From Mesostigma viride (Eukaryota; Streptophyta; Mesostigmatophyceae; Mesostigmatales; Mesostigmataceae): 64,000 nt of DNA. A program made the position numbers and the translations under genes. Location of the stretch: NCBI GenBank assembly GCA_009746045.1, contig RPFO01000276.1, forward strand, positions 1,618,824-1,682,823, given 5' to 3'. The notes under the pieces are model-generated. The model was not told the DNA's origin and did not search any database. It saw nothing but the letters and a program-made list of their open reading frames with translations. Below are positions 20,441 to 30,879 of this stretch, piece after piece (the stretch's first letter is position 1; every line of letters begins with the position of its first letter).

Positions 20441-20728
20441 GGATCGCTCCGTTCGGCGGGAGATCCACGGGGCGGATGTGAACCGCACCTCTCTTCTGGC
20501 GCCGTACTCCTAGTATCCACCAATGAAAGGCGCGCGTACTACCGAGTGACCGGGACGGACCTAGACGGTGACGGATGTAAGCATAAGGCACGTGGCGTCA
20601 ACGCGCACGGACGCGCCCGGATAGCGGGCTTGGGACTTGGCCGAATTCGCGGGTCCGCGGTCCTAGCTATGCGCATCTAGCTACCGTGGGAACATGATGG
20701 GACTCATTGAATAGGGTTCATACACTCT
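20441..20728. other. Intergenic between foldback element and gene C 3' end (left arm)
   Basis: Contains two GGATACT/CCAAT phrases (about 20427 and 20512) and GGGACTTGGCCGAATTCG (about 20632). No gene supported. Confidence 0.4.
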
Positions 20729-20734
20729 TTTATT
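20729..20734 (-). terminator. Poly(A) signal of gene C (left arm)
   Basis: AATAAA on the minus strand, about 55 bp after the gene C stop. Confidence 0.65.
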
Positions 20735-20787
20735 CATAAATAGGCGGGGTTAAAGCACGTATCTCCTATCTACCCTGGCTATCTACC

Positions 20788-21953
20788 TCACGCGGCGCGC
20801 GCGTCGGCGAGGACGCGGGCCGGGGACACGCCGTCCTCGTGGTATACGGCGGGCACGCCGCGGCTGGGCGGGATGGAGCTGATGCACACGGCGCGCACCC
20901 AGGTGGACCCGTCCGTCCTCCGCTCGTACTCCAGGAACACGTTGGCATTTGGCCGCTTGGAAAGGCCGGCCCGACGCGCCTCGTGCGAGGACAGGATCGC
21001 AGCGAGCGGGTGCGAGCGAAGTCCCTCAGTGGGACAAGTCCGATCGTGCGCCCCGGCCGGCCGGCGTGGCGGAAGACGCTGTACACAGTGCCGTCCGACG
21101 CGGTCGCCGGCTCGCTCAGCCAGTAGTCGGCCCCGACGCCGACTTCGTACGCCGGAATTACTTCCACGAACTTCCCCGCGGAGTCGACCCAGCGCGTGCG
21201 GCCCTTGGCGTCGTCTTGCCTTCGCACGGTCGGGTCGCGCGCCACGTGCGCAAACACGGATGAGGCCAGGTGTCGCTTGGTCAGGGGGCCGAATGCGGGC
21301 CAGTCCTTGACGCGGTCGGAGAAGTCCGGAAACTCGCTGTCGTCCGCCGTCATCTCGGCGGCGGGCCGCTTCTTGGTCGCGGGACGAGGGGCGGGCGCGG
21401 GACGAGGCGCGGGCGCGGGCGCCGGCGTGGGCGGGAGGACGGTGTCGGAGCCCTGCGCCCACGTGCCCGTTTCGTGGGACGGCGAGGCGGGGAAGCCGTA
21501 GGCGTCCGCGAACGAGCTGACCGGCGCGCTGTGCTTGAGCGGGCCGACCACTTGGCTGGAGGCGTCGGTGATGTCCGCCAGCAGGAGGTACGTCCACGGC
21601 CCCACTCGCGCGCCTTCGGGGGGCGGGGGAGGCGCGGCGACGAGCGCGGTGTCCGCGGGGCTGTCCGGGGTCGATTCGCCGCCGGACGCCGCCCCGGCGC
21701 AGTCCGGGTCGATCTCGTCGAGCGTCGGGAAGCTTCCCCATCCCAGGCCCTCCATGATGTCCACGTCCTGCATGGTGCGGATGCGAGCATAAGATGCGCG
21801 AGTGTGTTAGAGGGAAGAATTCGAGGGGCCAGACATGCGCGAGGATGGCTAGATGGGGGAAGAATGTGGGCTCACCTTTTCGGGGAACAGGCGCAGGATG
21901 TCGAAGGACAGTTCGGAGAGGCAGCGCAGGTCGGGCGTCTGTGCGGAATCCAT
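20788..21953 (-). CDS. Gene C, SET-protein paralogue, two exons (left arm)
   Basis: Left-arm copy of 29371-30535. Exon 1 is 21953-21876, the intron is 21875-21768, exon 2 is 21767-20788. Here the frame is intact through the proline-rich linker and most of the shared domain. It breaks once near 21008, after GLVPLRDFAR, where the right arm has one more G. See the right copy. Confidence 0.65.
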
Positions 21954-22458
21954 GGAGGAAGAATTGGTGGGGAGAGAGTTGGAGAGTCGGAGAGAGCTGG
22001 AGAGCTGGACTCGAGAGAGCTGGAGAGCAGGATGCCCGGACAGTCCGGTTGTCCTCCTCTTTATGCGTTTTTCGTGGGCGAACGGACGCTCCGGATTCGC
22101 CGCGATCGGAGGGTTGCCAATCACCCTCCGTGGATAACGCCGATCGTGTGCCAATCACGGCCGACCGTCGGATGGGCCGGGCATCTCCCGCGCCGCGCCA
22201 TCGTTACCGTGGAGATGCGCTAGTATCCACCGATGTATGTTAGTATCCACCAATGGGACGCCGGCGAGCCATACCGCGGCCTGGACTTAGCGATTTCGGG
22301 ACTTAGCCATTTTCGGGACTTTGCGACATTGGGACTGTCCCGGCGTCCTGCTACTCTAACGTCATCGCGCGCGGCCGCGGTCGGGACTGCCTACTTGGGA
22401 CTTAGCGTCCTACGTGTGCATGATGTTGAGACTTGAGACGGGAACATGCAGGCAAGGC
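21954..22458. promoter_or_regulatory. Gene C promoter and upstream region (left arm)
   Basis: Mirror of 28866-29370. It includes a TATA-like CTTTATGCG (about 22056-22066), ATTGG boxes, two AGTATCCACC phrases (22213, 22234) and a run of GGGACTTAGC motifs (22283-22325). Confidence 0.55.
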
Positions 22459-22464
22459 TTTATT
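22459..22464 (-). terminator. Poly(A) signal of the SET gene (left arm)
   Basis: AATAAA on the minus strand in GATTAATAAAGCC. Confidence 0.65.
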
Positions 22465-22549
22465 AATCAATAAAATGGTGTTAATCACAAGTCGCTATCT
22501 ACATGTACACATGATAGCCCCCGGGGCTATTCGATAGGATCGTCGCCGC

Positions 22550-24059
22550 TCAGCAGGAGCGGGCGGCGAGCAAGAGCTGGGCGGGCGTCAGCCCGCGCGC
22601 GTGGTACGACGCGACAGTGGGCCGGGCATGGTTGTCTTCACGAGGGCCACGGCGCGAACCCACTGCGAACCGTCCGCGGCCGTTTCGGTCTCCAGGATGA
22701 CGGAGCCGTGCCTCGCCCGGCCGAGTCCGCACTCGTTGAGGTCGTCGACGGACGGCATATAGGCCAGCGGGGTGGACGGAAAGTCCCGCAGGGGCACCAA
22801 TCCGATCGTACGGCCGATGGCGACGCAGCGGGTGAAGACGGGCGCCGAAGTCGGCCCGTCGGGCTGGGCCAGCCACTCCTCTGGCCGGCCCAGGCGGGGC
22901 TTGAGCTCCGGGATCTTCTCGACGCAGTTGCCTTCCGAGTCCTCGTAACGCTTACCGACGAGGACGCACGTGGTGTCCTTCACGAGCGCCGCCACGACGC
23001 GCTGGGTCTGCGGCCCGAACGCGCGCCAGTCGCCTATGCGGGCCGAGAAGTCCGGCAGGGCGGACGGTGCGGGCAGGGCGGACGGAACGGACTGGACGGG
23101 CAGGGCGTACGGGATTGAGGAGGACGGGACGGATACTCGGGCGGTCTGGACGGACGTCGGCGCGCTCGACGCGCTGGACTCCTGGCGCCGCGCCGTGCGA
23201 GGCCTCTTGGGCACGGGGGGCTGCGCGGGCGCGTCGACCGTATCCGGCGTCTGGTTGAAGTAGCTGTCGCCGTAGTTGATGAGGAGTTCCTCCCCCTCGC
23301 GGATGTCCCTCAAGGCGTACACGCGGGAGGACAGCAACGCGTCGTTGGGAGTCTTGAACTCGCAGTTCTGAATGCCCCGGCCCTCGTTGTGGTTGATGAA
23401 GGCCGTTTCGTTGCAGTACGTGTCCGCCTCCAGGCACACCGCGTACGTCCGTCCGTCGAAGAGCGTCAGACGGTAGCATCCGTCCGTCTTCACCTGGGCG
23501 GACGACGTGTCCAGATCTCCGTCTGGCAGCCTGTAGTACCGCACCAGGGCGCCGCCGTACACCCCGATCTCGTCTCCCGCCGCGAAGTCCGGCCGGCGAA
23601 CGCGCCGAACGGGCCGTGCGGGTCGTTAGCCGGGAGCGCCCTGACGCGGATCCGGTCGTTGAGGGAAGATTCGAGCATCCCGAGCTGGGCGCCCACTTCG
23701 AGCGTCGGGCACCCCGGGGTCACGGGGCCGACACGTACATTTTTAGCTGGCCGTTGCACCCGGTCATGGGGCCAGGTGCACCTCACTGGAGGAACATCCG
23801 CCGGAACAGCTTGTGCGCGGCGCGCTCGTTCTTCTCGAATTCTTCTTCGTGTCGGGGGCGCTTGGCCTGCGTCGGGGAAGAAACGGGCGATCAGGCGCAC
23901 GGGCAAACAGGTGAGGGAAGAAACGGTGGGTCAGATCGTGTGTGATAACCAGGGAGCGGGGCGAAGGAAGCCGCGGTTCGAAGGGGAAGAATCGCTTACC
24001 GCGCGGACCTTGGCGGCGGTGCAGGGGTTGGGGGAAGAAACGGTAGCAGCCGATGCCAT
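22550..24059 (-). CDS. SET-domain methyltransferase, split and frameshifted (left arm)
   Basis: Left-arm copy of 27267-28774. Exon 1 is 24059-24000, the intron is 23999-23867, and the second exon frame reaches a stop at 23783. The SET core and C-terminal domain are continuous here from about 23562 to 22588. A base is missing near 23598, just before the GDEIGVYGG motif. The last ~35 residues lie in another frame, ending at 22550. See the right copy. Confidence 0.65.
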
Positions 24060-24179
24060 GGCAAAATAGAGAAGTGTGGGAGGCTAGCTGGGAGCTGGTT
24101 TGCTGGAGTGATGGTCGAAGGAATGACAAGACCCGGGTCCTGTGCCCATTATGTAGTCCTCGGGTGTCCGGCGGTTACG

Positions 24180-24560
24180 GGATCGACGCACGGGAGCGAT
24201 TGGCGAGATCGACGGTGGGTGATTGGCCGGCGCGGACGGGCCTGGACGGACGTATCCACGGCACGCCAATCACGGGCACGCCAATCGGGCGAGCCAGTCC
24301 CGATCGGACGGCTGCCAATCCCCCGGCCGCCAATCGGACGAGCCAATCCCGTCCGGTGATTGGCCCTCTTCTGGACGGCCTGGACGGGCGTATCCACGGC
24401 ACGCCAATCGCGGATCCGCCAATCGGACGGGCCAATCTCGCCCGAGTGATTGGCCGGCCGCGATCGGGTCCCACAAGAGATGGGATGGTCGGATGCGTGC
24501 CACGTGGCGCATATTGATTGGCTGGCGTCTGATCGCCCATCGCGCCATCCCGTCCGATGG
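24180..24560. promoter_or_regulatory. Divergent CCAAT-box cluster between SET gene and gene D (left arm)
   Basis: Mirror of 26767-27150. About a dozen ATTGG/CCAAT boxes spaced 15-40 bp, with CACGCCAATC and GTATCCACGG phrases. TATA-like boxes at each side (ATTATGTAGTC near 24150 for SET, GTATAAGTTC near 24561 for D). Confidence 0.7.
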
Positions 24561-24664
24561 GTATAAGTTCTTGGGGGGTGTTCGGATCTCGTCACCAAGC
24601 TCTCCGCTCTCCGCAGCTCGAAAAACCCGCAGCCCTCCCCATTCTTCTCCAAAGCCCCCCAAAA

Positions 24665-25113
24665 ATGGCCCCACGCACCAAGGAGTCCGCCCGCAGGCAG
24701 GCGAATTATTCCATCACGGGACGCTTCCTGGCCGAGCCATGGCGCAACCATCCTCTCGTCACGAAATCATTCGAGGATGAATTCGCAGCGTTCGCCGAAA
24801 CGCTGGAAGACCTCCCTATTCCTCCCTCAGGCCAGAGGGTGGATATCGTCGAGGTGGACGCTGGCTCTTCCGCCGCGTCGCCCGTAAAGTCGTTCTACGA
24901 CCTCCAGAGGGTCGTTTCGGCCTTCGTTTTGCCCGCGCCGCGAAGAGGGCACGGGTGAACGCGCCGATTGTCGCTGGCGATGCGCCGGTTGACGGCGATG
25001 TGGCGGGCGCAAGTGACGCTCGGCCCAAGTCTCCACGCGCTGACGTGGATTGTGAGTTGGTGGGCGAGATCGTGACGGCCTCCAGTGGCGAGAAATTCGT
25101 TGTCGCCGAGTGA
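24665..25113 (+). CDS. Gene D, H3-tail-like N-terminus, unknown protein (left arm, frameshifted)
   Basis: About 149 residues. The N-terminus MAPRTKESARRQ resembles the histone H3 tail (RTKQTARK), but no histone fold follows. The middle is acidic and helical and the C-terminus reads DCELVGEIVTASSGEKF. In this arm a C is missing near 24916, so the frame shifts after KSFYDLQRVVSA and the continuing frame reaches TGA at 25111-25113. The right arm keeps that C but loses a base further on. ATG 24665 is about 100 bp after GTATAAG. Confidence 0.6.
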
Positions 25114-25177
25114 ACAATGACCCTGGAAATCCCGACTGACGGGATCCACGGAGGCCATTAAATGAAATGGATTGAAT

Positions 25178-25183
25178 AATAAA
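25178..25183 (+). terminator. Poly(A) signal of gene D (left arm)
   Basis: AATAAA in GAATAATAAAGCG, 65 bp after the gene D stop. Confidence 0.65.
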
Positions 25184-25199
25184 GCGATTGTTACCCCAT

Positions 25200-26127
25200 T
25201 CTTGTGTGAATGCATGTCCACGTAGATAGGATCGCGCGGAATCTAGGATGGCATGACAAGTGGCATGTTCATAGAGATCCTAGATTCTGTTCAGGCTGTT
25301 CAGGCAATCCGATCCCGCTGACGTCATCGTTGACCATGATGCAATATAGGATTTCGCGACGGAAAACGGCCACGTGGCACGCGCGGAAGTAGCGTGTAGT
25401 GTATCCAGGGTACGGATCACGGAATCAAAAGAGTACGGCCCAAAAAAAATATCTAAAGCGCATAGTATAAAATGAAGAATCTCAGATACGGTGGATCCTG
25501 GGATGTCCAGGGAGGTGTCAGAGATCCGAATATTCGATCGTAACCGTCGCCTGAACAGGATCTGGGACGTCCAGGGACCCTTGGGTGTACGGACATGACG
25601 TCATCTGCTGACGTCAGCACGCCGAGTCGTCGAGTGGTGACGTCACCAGGTGCCTCCCGGGGCCCGCCCGCTGGCACCTGGTGACGTCACCACTCGACGA
25701 CTCGGCGTGCTGACGTCAGCAGATGACGTCATGTCCGTACACCCAAGGGTCCCTGGACGTCCCAGATCCTGTTCAGGCGACGGTTACGATCGAATATTCG
25801 GATCTCTGACACCTCCCTGGACATCCCAGGATCCACCGTATCTGAGATTCTTCATTTTATACTATGCGCTTTAGATATTTTTTTTGGGCCGTACTCTTTT
25901 GATTCCGTGATCCGTACCCTGGATACACTACACGCTACTTCCGCGCGTGCCACGTGGCCGTTTTCCGTCGCGAAATCCTATATTGCATCATGGTCAACGA
26001 TGACGTCAGCGGGATCGGATTGCCTGAACAGCCTGAACAGAATCTAGGATCTCTATGAACATGCCACTTGTCATGCCATCCTAGATTCCGCGCGATCCTA
26101 TCTACGTGGACATGCATTCACACAAGA
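25200..26127. other. Palindrome centre: non-coding, 18-bp spacer at 25655-25672
   Basis: Outside the gene D 3' ends no gene is supported. The two mirror ORFs at 25453-25677 and 25650-25874 are products of symmetry. The spacer TCCCGGGGCCCGCCCGCT separates perfectly paired arms (GGTGACGTCACCAGGTGCC against its complement). AGTATAAAATG (about 25463 and its mirror) could be divergent TATA boxes, and an A-tract lies at 25442. Confidence 0.7.
25596..25731. promoter_or_regulatory. Six TGACGTCA (CRE-type) palindromes at the centre
   Basis: TGACGTCA at 25596, 25609 and 25638, mirrored at 25682, 25711 and 25724. Further ones lie at 25319 and 26001. TGACGTCA is the classical bZIP (CREB/ATF, TGA-type) site; occupancy here is not shown. 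Confidence 0.7.
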
Positions 26128-26143
26128 ATGGGGTAACAATCGC

Positions 26144-26149
26144 TTTATT
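26144..26149 (-). terminator. Poly(A) signal of gene D (right arm)
   Basis: AATAAA on the minus strand, mirror of 25178-25183. Confidence 0.65.
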
Positions 26150-26213
26150 ATTCAATCCATTTCATTTAATGGCCTCCGTGGATCCCGTCAGTCGGGATTT
26201 CCAGGGTCATTGT

Positions 26214-26662
26214 TCACTCGGCGACAACGAATTTCTCGCCACTGGAGGCCGTCACGATCTCGCCCACCAACTCACAATCCACGTCAGCGCGTGGAGACTT
26301 GGGCCGAGCGTCACTTGCGCCCGCCACATGCCGTCAACCGGCGCATCGCCAGCGACAATCGGCGCGTTCACCCGTGCCCTCTTCGCGGCGCGGGCAAAAC
26401 GAAGGGCCGAAACGACCCTCTGGAGGTCGTAGAACGACTTTACGGGCGACGCGGCGGAAGAGCCAGCGTCCACCTCGACGATATCCACCCTCTGGCCTGA
26501 GGGAGGAATAGGGAGGTCTTCCAGCGTTTCGGCGAACGCTGCGAATTCATCCTCGAATGATTTCGTGACGAGAGGATGGTTGCGCCATGGCTCGGCCAGG
26601 AAGCGTCCCGTGATGGAATAATTCGCCTGCCTGCGGGCGGACTCCTTGGTGCGTGGGGCCAT
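26214..26662 (-). CDS. Gene D, H3-tail-like N-terminus (right arm, frameshifted)
   Basis: Right-arm copy of 24665-25113. It reads through the point where the left arm breaks, giving a basic FARAAKRARV stretch. It then shifts near 26330, where GGCGATG of the left arm reads GGCATG, and runs to a different stop at 26252. Neither arm has an uninterrupted frame. A viral histone-tail mimic recognised by chromatin readers, or simply a basic nuclear tail, are both possible. Confidence 0.6.
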
Positions 26663-26756
26663 TTTTGGGGGCTTTGGAGAAGAATGGGGAGGGCTGCGGG
26701 TTTTTCGAGCTGCGGAGAGCGGAGAGCTTGGTGACGAGATCCGAACACCCCCCAAG

Positions 26757-27180
26757 AACTTATACCCATCGGACGGGATGGCGCGATGGGCGATCAGACG
26801 CCAGCCAATCAATATGCGCCACGTGGCACGCATCCGACCATCCATCTCTTGTGGGACCCGATCGCGGCCGGCCAATCACTAGGGCGAGATTGGCCCGTCC
26901 GATTGGCGGATCCGCGATTGGCGTGCCGTGGATACGCCCGTCCAGGTCCGTCCAGAAGAGGGCCAATCACCGGACGGGATTGGCTCGTCCGATTGGCGGC
27001 CGGGGGATTGGCAGCCGTCCGATCGGGACTGGCTCGCCCGATTGGCGTGCCCGTGATTGGCGTGCCGTGGATACGTCCGTCCAGGCCCGTCCGCGCCGGC
27101 CAATCACCCACCGTCGATCTCGCCAATCGCTCCCGTGCGTCGATCCCGTAACCGCCGGACACCCGAGGACTACATAATGG
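26757..27180. promoter_or_regulatory. Divergent CCAAT-box promoter of gene D and the SET gene
   Basis: GTATAAGTTC (minus strand, 26757-26766) is 100 bp before the gene D ATG and TACATAAT (27171-27178) is 96 bp before the SET ATG. Between them lie about a dozen ATTGG boxes, mostly as GATTGGC, and two copies of GATTGGCGTGCCGTGGATAC (26918, 27056). ATTGG/CCAAT is the NF-Y site of eukaryotic promoters. Confidence 0.75.
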
Positions 27181-27266
27181 GCACAGGACCCGGGTCTTGT
27201 CATTCCTTCGACCATCACTCCAGCAAACCAGCTCCCAGCTAGCCTCCCACACTTCTCTATTTTGCC

Positions 27267-28774
27267 ATGGCATCGGCTGCTACCGTTTCTTCCCCCAACC
27301 CCTGCACCGCCGCCAAGGTCCGCGCGGTAAGCGATTCTTCCCCTTCGAACCGCGGCTTCCTTCGCCCCGTCTCCCTGGTTATCACACACGATCTGACCCA
27401 CCGTTTCTTCCCTCACCTGTTTGCCCGTGCGCCTGATCGCCCGTTTCTTCCCCGACGCAGGCCAAGCGCCCCCGACACGAAGAAGAATTCGAGAAGAACG
27501 AGCGCGCCGCGCACAAGCTGTTCCGGCGGATGTTCCTCCAGTGAGGTGCACCTGGCCCCATGACCGGGTGCAACGGCCAGCTAAAAATGTACGTGTCGGC
27601 CCCGTGACCCCGGGGTGCCCGACGCTCGAAGTGGGCGCCCAGCTCGGGATGCTCGAATCTTCCCTCAACGACCGGATCCGCGTCAGGGCGCTCCCGGCTA
27701 ACGACCCGCACGGCCCGTTCGGCGCGTTCGCCGGCCGGGACTTCGGCGGGAGACGAGATCGGGGTGTACGGCGGCGCCCTGGTGCGGTACTACAGGCTGC
27801 CAGACGGAGATCTGGACACGTCGTCCGCCCAGGTGAAGACGGACGGATGCTACCGTCTGACGCTCTTCGACGGACGGACGTACGCGGTGTGCCTGGAGGC
27901 GGACACGTACTGCAACGAAACGGCCTTCATCAACCACACGAGGGCCGGGGCATTCAGAACTGCGAGTTCAAGACTCCCAACGACGCGTTGCTGTCCTCCC
28001 GCGTGTACGCCTTGAGGGACATCCGCGAGGGGGAGGAACTCCTCATCAACTACGGCGACAGCTACTTCAACCAGCGCCGGATACGGTCGACGCGCCCGCG
28101 CAGCCCCCCGTGCCCAAGAGGCCTCGCACGGCGCGGCGCCAGGAGTCCAGCGCGTCGAGCGCGCCGACGTCCGTCCAGACCGCCCGAGTATCCGTCCCGT
28201 CCTCCTCAATCCCGTACGCCCTGCCCGTCCAGTCCGTTCCGTCCGCCCTGCCCGCACCGTCCGCCCTGCCGGACTTCTCGGCCCGCATAGGCGACTGGCG
28301 CGCGTTCGGGCCGCAGACCCAGCGCGTCGTGGCGGCGCTCGTGAAGGACACCACGTGCGTCCTCGTCGGTAAGCGTTACGAGGACTCGAGAGGCAACTGC
28401 GTCGAGAAGATCCCGGAGCTCAAGCCCCGCCTGGGCCGGCCAGAGGAGTGGCTGGCCCAGCCCGACGGGCCGACTTCGGCGCCCGTCTTCACCCGCTGCG
28501 TCGCCATCGGCCGTACGATCGGATTGGTGCCCCTGCGGGACTTTCCGTCCACCCCGCTGGCCTATATGCCGTCCGTCGACGACCTCAACGAGTGCGGACT
28601 CGGCCGGGCGAGGCACGGCTCCGTCATCCTGGAGACCGAAACGGCCGCGGACGGTTCGCAGTGGGTTCGCGCCGTGGCCCTCGTGAAGACAACCATGCCC
28701 GGCCCACTGTCGCGTCGTACCACGCGCGCGGGCTGACGCCCGCCCAGCTCTTGCTCGCCGCCCGCTCCTGCTGA
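27267..28774 (+). CDS. vSET-like lysine methyltransferase with spliceosomal intron (right arm)
   Basis: Exon 1 (27267-27326) encodes 20 residues. The intron 27327-27460 has GTAAGC and GACGCAG ends. Exon 2 starts AKRPRHEEEFEKNE and stops at 27544. A further frame continues with the SET domain: GDEIGVYGG, then FINHNEGRGIQNCEF (AdoMet and zinc-side RFxNH-like motif), then REGEELLINYG with the catalytic-type Tyr. A Pro/Ser linker leads to a ~170-residue domain (DWRAFGP, GRTIGLVPLRDF) shared with gene C. Known relatives such as PBCV-1 vSET methylate H3K27, so a nuclear histone target is likely. In this arm bases are missing near 27745, 27947 and 28073, and the C-terminus shifts near 28710 in both arms. 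Confidence 0.7.
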
Positions 28775-28859
28775 GCGGCGACGATCCTATCGAATAGCCC
28801 CGGGGGCTATCATGTGTACATGTAGATAGCGACTTGTGATTAACACCATTTTATTGATT

Positions 28860-28865
28860 AATAAA
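28860..28865 (+). terminator. Poly(A) signal of the SET gene (right arm)
   Basis: AATAAA in GATTAATAAAGCC, 86 bp after the last in-frame stop. Confidence 0.65.
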
Positions 28866-29370
28866 GCCTTGCCTGCATGTTCCCGTCTCAAGTCTCAACA
28901 TCATGCACACGTAGGACGCTAAGTCCCAAGTAGGCAGTCCCGACCGCGGCCGCGCGCGATGACGTTAGAGTAGCAGGACGCCGGGACAGTCCCAATGTCG
29001 CAAAGTCCCGAAAATGGCTAAGTCCCGAAATCGCTAAGTCCAGGCCGCGGTATGGCTCGCCGGCGTCCCATTGGTGGATACTAACATACATCGGTGGATA
29101 CTAGCGCATCTCCACGGTAACGATGGCGCGGCGCGGGAGATGCCCGGCCCATCCGACGGTCGGCCGTGATTGGCACACGATCGGCGTTATCCACGGAGGG
29201 TGATTGGCAACCCTCCGATCGCGGCGAATCCGGAGCGTCCGTTCGCCCACGAAAAACGCATAAAGAGGAGGACAACCGGACTGTCCGGGCATCCTGCTCT
29301 CCAGCTCTCTCGAGTCCAGCTCTCCAGCTCTCTCCGACTCTCCAACTCTCTCCCCACCAATTCTTCCTCC
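28866..29370 (+). promoter_or_regulatory. Gene C promoter and upstream region
   Basis: Three GCTAAGTCC motifs (28918, 29017, 29034) and related CAAAGTCCCG are followed by ATTGGTGGATACTA (29069) and GGTGGATACTAGCG (29093). GTGATTGGC (CCAAT) boxes at 29168 and 29201 and a TATA-like GCATAAAGAG (29258-29267) come next, 104-110 bp before the ATG. Confidence 0.65.
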
Positions 29371-30535
29371 ATGGATTCCGCACAGACGCCCGACCTGCGC
29401 TGCCTCTCCGAACTGTCCTTCGACATCCTGCGCCTGTTCCCCGAAAAGGTGAGACCCACATTCTTCCCCCATCTAGCCATCCTCGCGCATGTCTGGCCCC
29501 TCGAATTCTTCCCTCTAACACACTCGCGCATCTTATGCTCGCATCCGCACCATGCAGGACGTGGACATCATGGAGGGCCTGGGATGGGGAAGCTTCCCGA
29601 CGCTCGACGAGATCGACCCGGACTGCGCCGGGGCGGCGTCCGGCGGCGAATCGACCCCGGACAGCCCCGCGGACACCGCGCTCGTCGCCGCGCCTCCCCC
29701 GCCCCCCGAAGGCGCGCGAGTGGGGCCGTGGACGTACCTCCTGCTGGCGGACATCACCGACTCCTCCAGCCAAGTGGTCGGCCCGCTCAAGCACAGCGCG
29801 CCGGTCAGCTCGTTCGCGGACGCCTACGGCTTCCCCGCCTCGCCGTCCACGAAACGGGCACGTGGGCGCAGGGCTCCGACACCGTCCTCCCGCCCACGCC
29901 GGCGCCCGCGCCCGCGCCTCGTCCCGCGCCCGCCCCTCGTCCCGCGACCAAGAAGCGGCCCGCCGCCGAGATGACGGCGGACGACAGCGAGTTTCCGGAC
30001 TTCTCCGACCGCGTCAAGGACTGGCCCGCATTCGGCCCCCTGACCAAGCGACACCTGGCCTCATCCGTTTGCGCACGTGGCGCGCGACCCGACCGTGCGA
30101 AGGCAAGACGACGCCAAGGGCCGCACGCGCTGGGTCGACTCCGCGGGGAAGTTCGTGGAAGTAATTCCGGCGTACGAAGTCGGCGTCGGGGCCGACTACT
30201 GGCTGAGCGAGCCGGCGACCGCGTCGGACGGCACTGTGTACAGCGTCTTCCGCCACGCCGGCCGGCCGGGGCGCACGATCGGACTTGTCCCACTGAGGGA
30301 CTTCGCTCGCAGCCCGCTCGCTGCGATCCTGTCCTCGCACGAGGCGCGTCGGGCCGGCCTTTCCAAGCGGCCAAATGCCAACGTGTTCCTGGAGTACGAG
30401 CGGAGGACGGACGGGTCCACCTGGGTGCGCGCCGTGTGCATCAGCTCCATCCCGCCCAGCCGCGGCGTGCCCGCCGTATACCACGAGGACGGCGTGTCCC
30501 CGGCCCGCGTCCTCGCCGACGCGCGCGCCGCGTGA
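29371..30535 (+). CDS. Gene C, two-exon paralogue of the SET protein's C-terminal domain
   Basis: Exon 1 (29371-29448) encodes 26 residues. The intron 29449-29557 (109 bp) has GTGAGA and CATGCAG ends. Exon 2 continues DVDIMEGLGWG. The protein (about 350 residues) has an acidic start, a Pro/Ala linker (PAPAPAPRPAPAPRPA), and a C-terminal domain aligning with the SET protein: DFSDRVKDWPAFGP, GRTIGLVPLRDF, then WVRAV and a YHEDGVSPARVL end. No SET motif is present. The right arm lacks a C near 29850 and GT near 30070, so the frame is broken; the left arm covers those parts intact. Function unknown; possibly a partner or decoy of the SET protein. Confidence 0.65.
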
Positions 30536-30588
30536 GGTAGATAGCCAGGGTAGATAGGAGATACGTGCTTTAACCCCGCCTATTTATG

Positions 30589-30594
30589 AATAAA
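30589..30594 (+). terminator. Poly(A) signal of gene C (right arm)
   Basis: AATAAA in TTTATGAATAAAAGAG, 54 bp after the stop. Confidence 0.65.
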
Positions 30595-30879
30595 AGAGTG
30601 TATGAACCCTATTCAATGAGTCCCATCATGTTCCCACGGTAGCTAGATGCGCATAGCTAGGACCGCGGACCCGCGAATTCGGCCAAGTCCCAAGCCCGCT
30701 ATCCGGGCGCGTCCGTGCGCGTTGACGCCACGTGCCTTATGCTTACATCCGTCACCGTCTAGGTCCGTCCCGGTCACTCGGTAGTACGCGCGCCTTTCAT
30801 TGGTGGATACTAGGAGTACGGCGCCAGAAGAGAGGTGCGGTTCACATCCGCCCCGTGGATCTCCCGCCGAACGGAGCGA
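30595..30879. other. Intergenic between gene C 3' end and foldback element (right arm)
   Basis: No gene. Contains TCGGCCAAGTCCC (30679) and ATTGGTGGATACTAGG (30800), the same phrases found in the other module promoters. Confidence 0.4.

Larger units (their letters stand above)
16440..25654 (+). repeat. Left arm of giant palindrome
   Basis: Inverted copy of 25673-34928. Pairing positions add up to 51327 at the centre, about 51323 over most of the arm, and 51368 beyond the G-box array, so the arms differ only by small indels and repeat number. It carries genes D, SET, C, Z and A in mirror order. Confidence 0.97.

Noticed and set aside
24665-25113. Gene D as a true histone H3
   Set aside because: Only the first ~12 residues resemble H3; the histone-fold helices are absent.
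25640-25690. Simple telomeric repeats at the palindrome centre
   Set aside because: No TTAGGG- or TTTAGGG-type repeats; only the hairpin-like inverted repeat is present.
25453-25874. Two mirror ORFs (about 74 codons) meeting at the palindrome centre
   Set aside because: They exist only because of symmetry, lack promoter or poly(A) placement, and read through the CRE sites.
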